Source: a bacterium
Lineage (GTDB): Bacteria > Bacillota > Bacilli > Lactobacillales > Streptococcaceae
DNA: 64,000 bases
Assembly (NCBI GenBank): GCA_905221545.1
Contig: CAJNDO010000003.1
Coordinates: 1-64,000 of the forward strand
Reading direction: 5' to 3'
Part shown: positions 63,734-64,000 of the stretch, in pieces
How the letters are laid out: each line of letters begins with the position of its first letter
Numbering within the stretch: the stretch's first letter is position 1
Made by a program: the position numbers and the translations under genes
The notes under the pieces: generated by a model
Seen by the model: the letters and a program-made list of their open reading frames with translations, nothing else
What the model was told of the DNA's origin: nothing
Databases searched by the model: none

Positions 63734-64000
63734 AAATTCAAATTCTGCAAGAACATCCTGCCCGCTGGTGACCAATTTTGCTCCTTCTTGGATCAAATGA
63801 TGGCAACCGTCTGATAGTCCATCTAAAATGCTACCAGGAATAGCAAAGACATCGCGCCCTTCTTCCATTGCTCGCTCACAGGTAATAAGACTCCCCGAGC
63901 GCATCTTAGCCTCTGCTACAATCACACCACGACAAAGTCCAGCAATGATACGATTACGGGCAGGAAAATGAAATTTCAGAGGTTGTTCACCAGGTCCATA
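63731..64000 (-). CDS. dprA: DNA processing protein DprA (3' end only)
   Basis: The last 89 codons of a gene that continues past the window. Diagnostic segments FPARNRIIAGLCRGVIVAEA, SGSLITCERAMEEGRDVFAI and HHLIQEGAKLVTS identify the Rossmann-like core of DprA, which loads RecA on incoming single-stranded DNA during transformation. The stop codon (63733-63731) is the end of a BOX element, so the last residues EFEF may be set by that insertion. Confidence 0.93.
   Translation of the reverse strand, partial: YGPGEQPLKFHFPARNRIIAGLCRGVIVAEAKMRSGSLITCERAMEEGRDVFAIPGSILDGLSDGCHHLIQEGAKLVTSGQDVLAEFEF

Overview
This window is a chromosomal segment of a mitis-group Streptococcus (S. mitis, S. oralis, S. 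pneumoniae or a close relative). Evidence: three BOX elements (boxA/boxB/boxC), a YSIRK surface protein, vicRKX without walHI, extended -10 promoters (TGnTATAAT), low GC and proteins that match my memory of pneumococcal products almost residue for residue. No plasmid, phage, CRISPR array or rRNA was seen. Most genes are housekeeping genes in short operons.

Layout. 1-4187 (minus): 5' part of a large YSIRK adhesin whose C terminus lies outside the window; then a 490-base gene-free stretch with tandem inverted repeats. 4678-6128: an Rpn-type PD-(D/E)XK nuclease gene followed by two shrinking partial copies of its 3' end. 6425-9412: pgm, a thioredoxin-like gene and a K+ channel. 9497-13588 (minus): vicX, vicK, vicR, then mutY. 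13637-25163: BOX, pta, a pseudouridine synthase, nadK, relQ, then CYTH, prs, a cysteine desulfurase, DUF1831, DUF4649, rex, a C26 amidotransferase, and radC/pcrA. 25324-30255: fhs, coaB-coaC-ECF S component, niaX-niaR. 30470-36235: a complete ribose operon (rbsRKDACB, transcribed leftward) set between two ~205-bp imperfect direct repeats made of the 3' ends of niaR and the NUDIX gene. 36446-44669: NUDIX, uvrB, a CPBP protease, glnP-glnQ, zwf. 44715-51839: ftsY, two HAD phosphatases, smc, rnc. 51958-53343: BOX, tRNA-Arg(CCG), guaC. 53542-59382: leucine operon with leader peptide. 59530-64000: YjbR-like protein, cutC, DUF454, topA, BOX, 3' end of dprA.

Regulation visible in the DNA: a GlnR box before glnPQ; a CodY-like box plus a leucine leader peptide and attenuator before leuA; a perfect cre plus a LacI-type operator on the rbs promoter; a Rex-like operator on rex; a PurR-like box before guaC; probable leaderless mRNAs for mutY and coaB; and a hairpin that buries the radC ribosome binding site.

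The least expected biology is the Rpn locus. A strong internal Shine-Dalgarno and ATG inside the nuclease gene would give a free C-terminal protein, as the E. coli rpn genes do for their intragenic antitoxins. The adjacent duplicated 3' end carries the same start and could encode a stand-alone version. The second is the ribose island and its allelic flanking repeats. Signals were found by eye; nothing was searched against databases, and comparisons with reference genomes are from memory.
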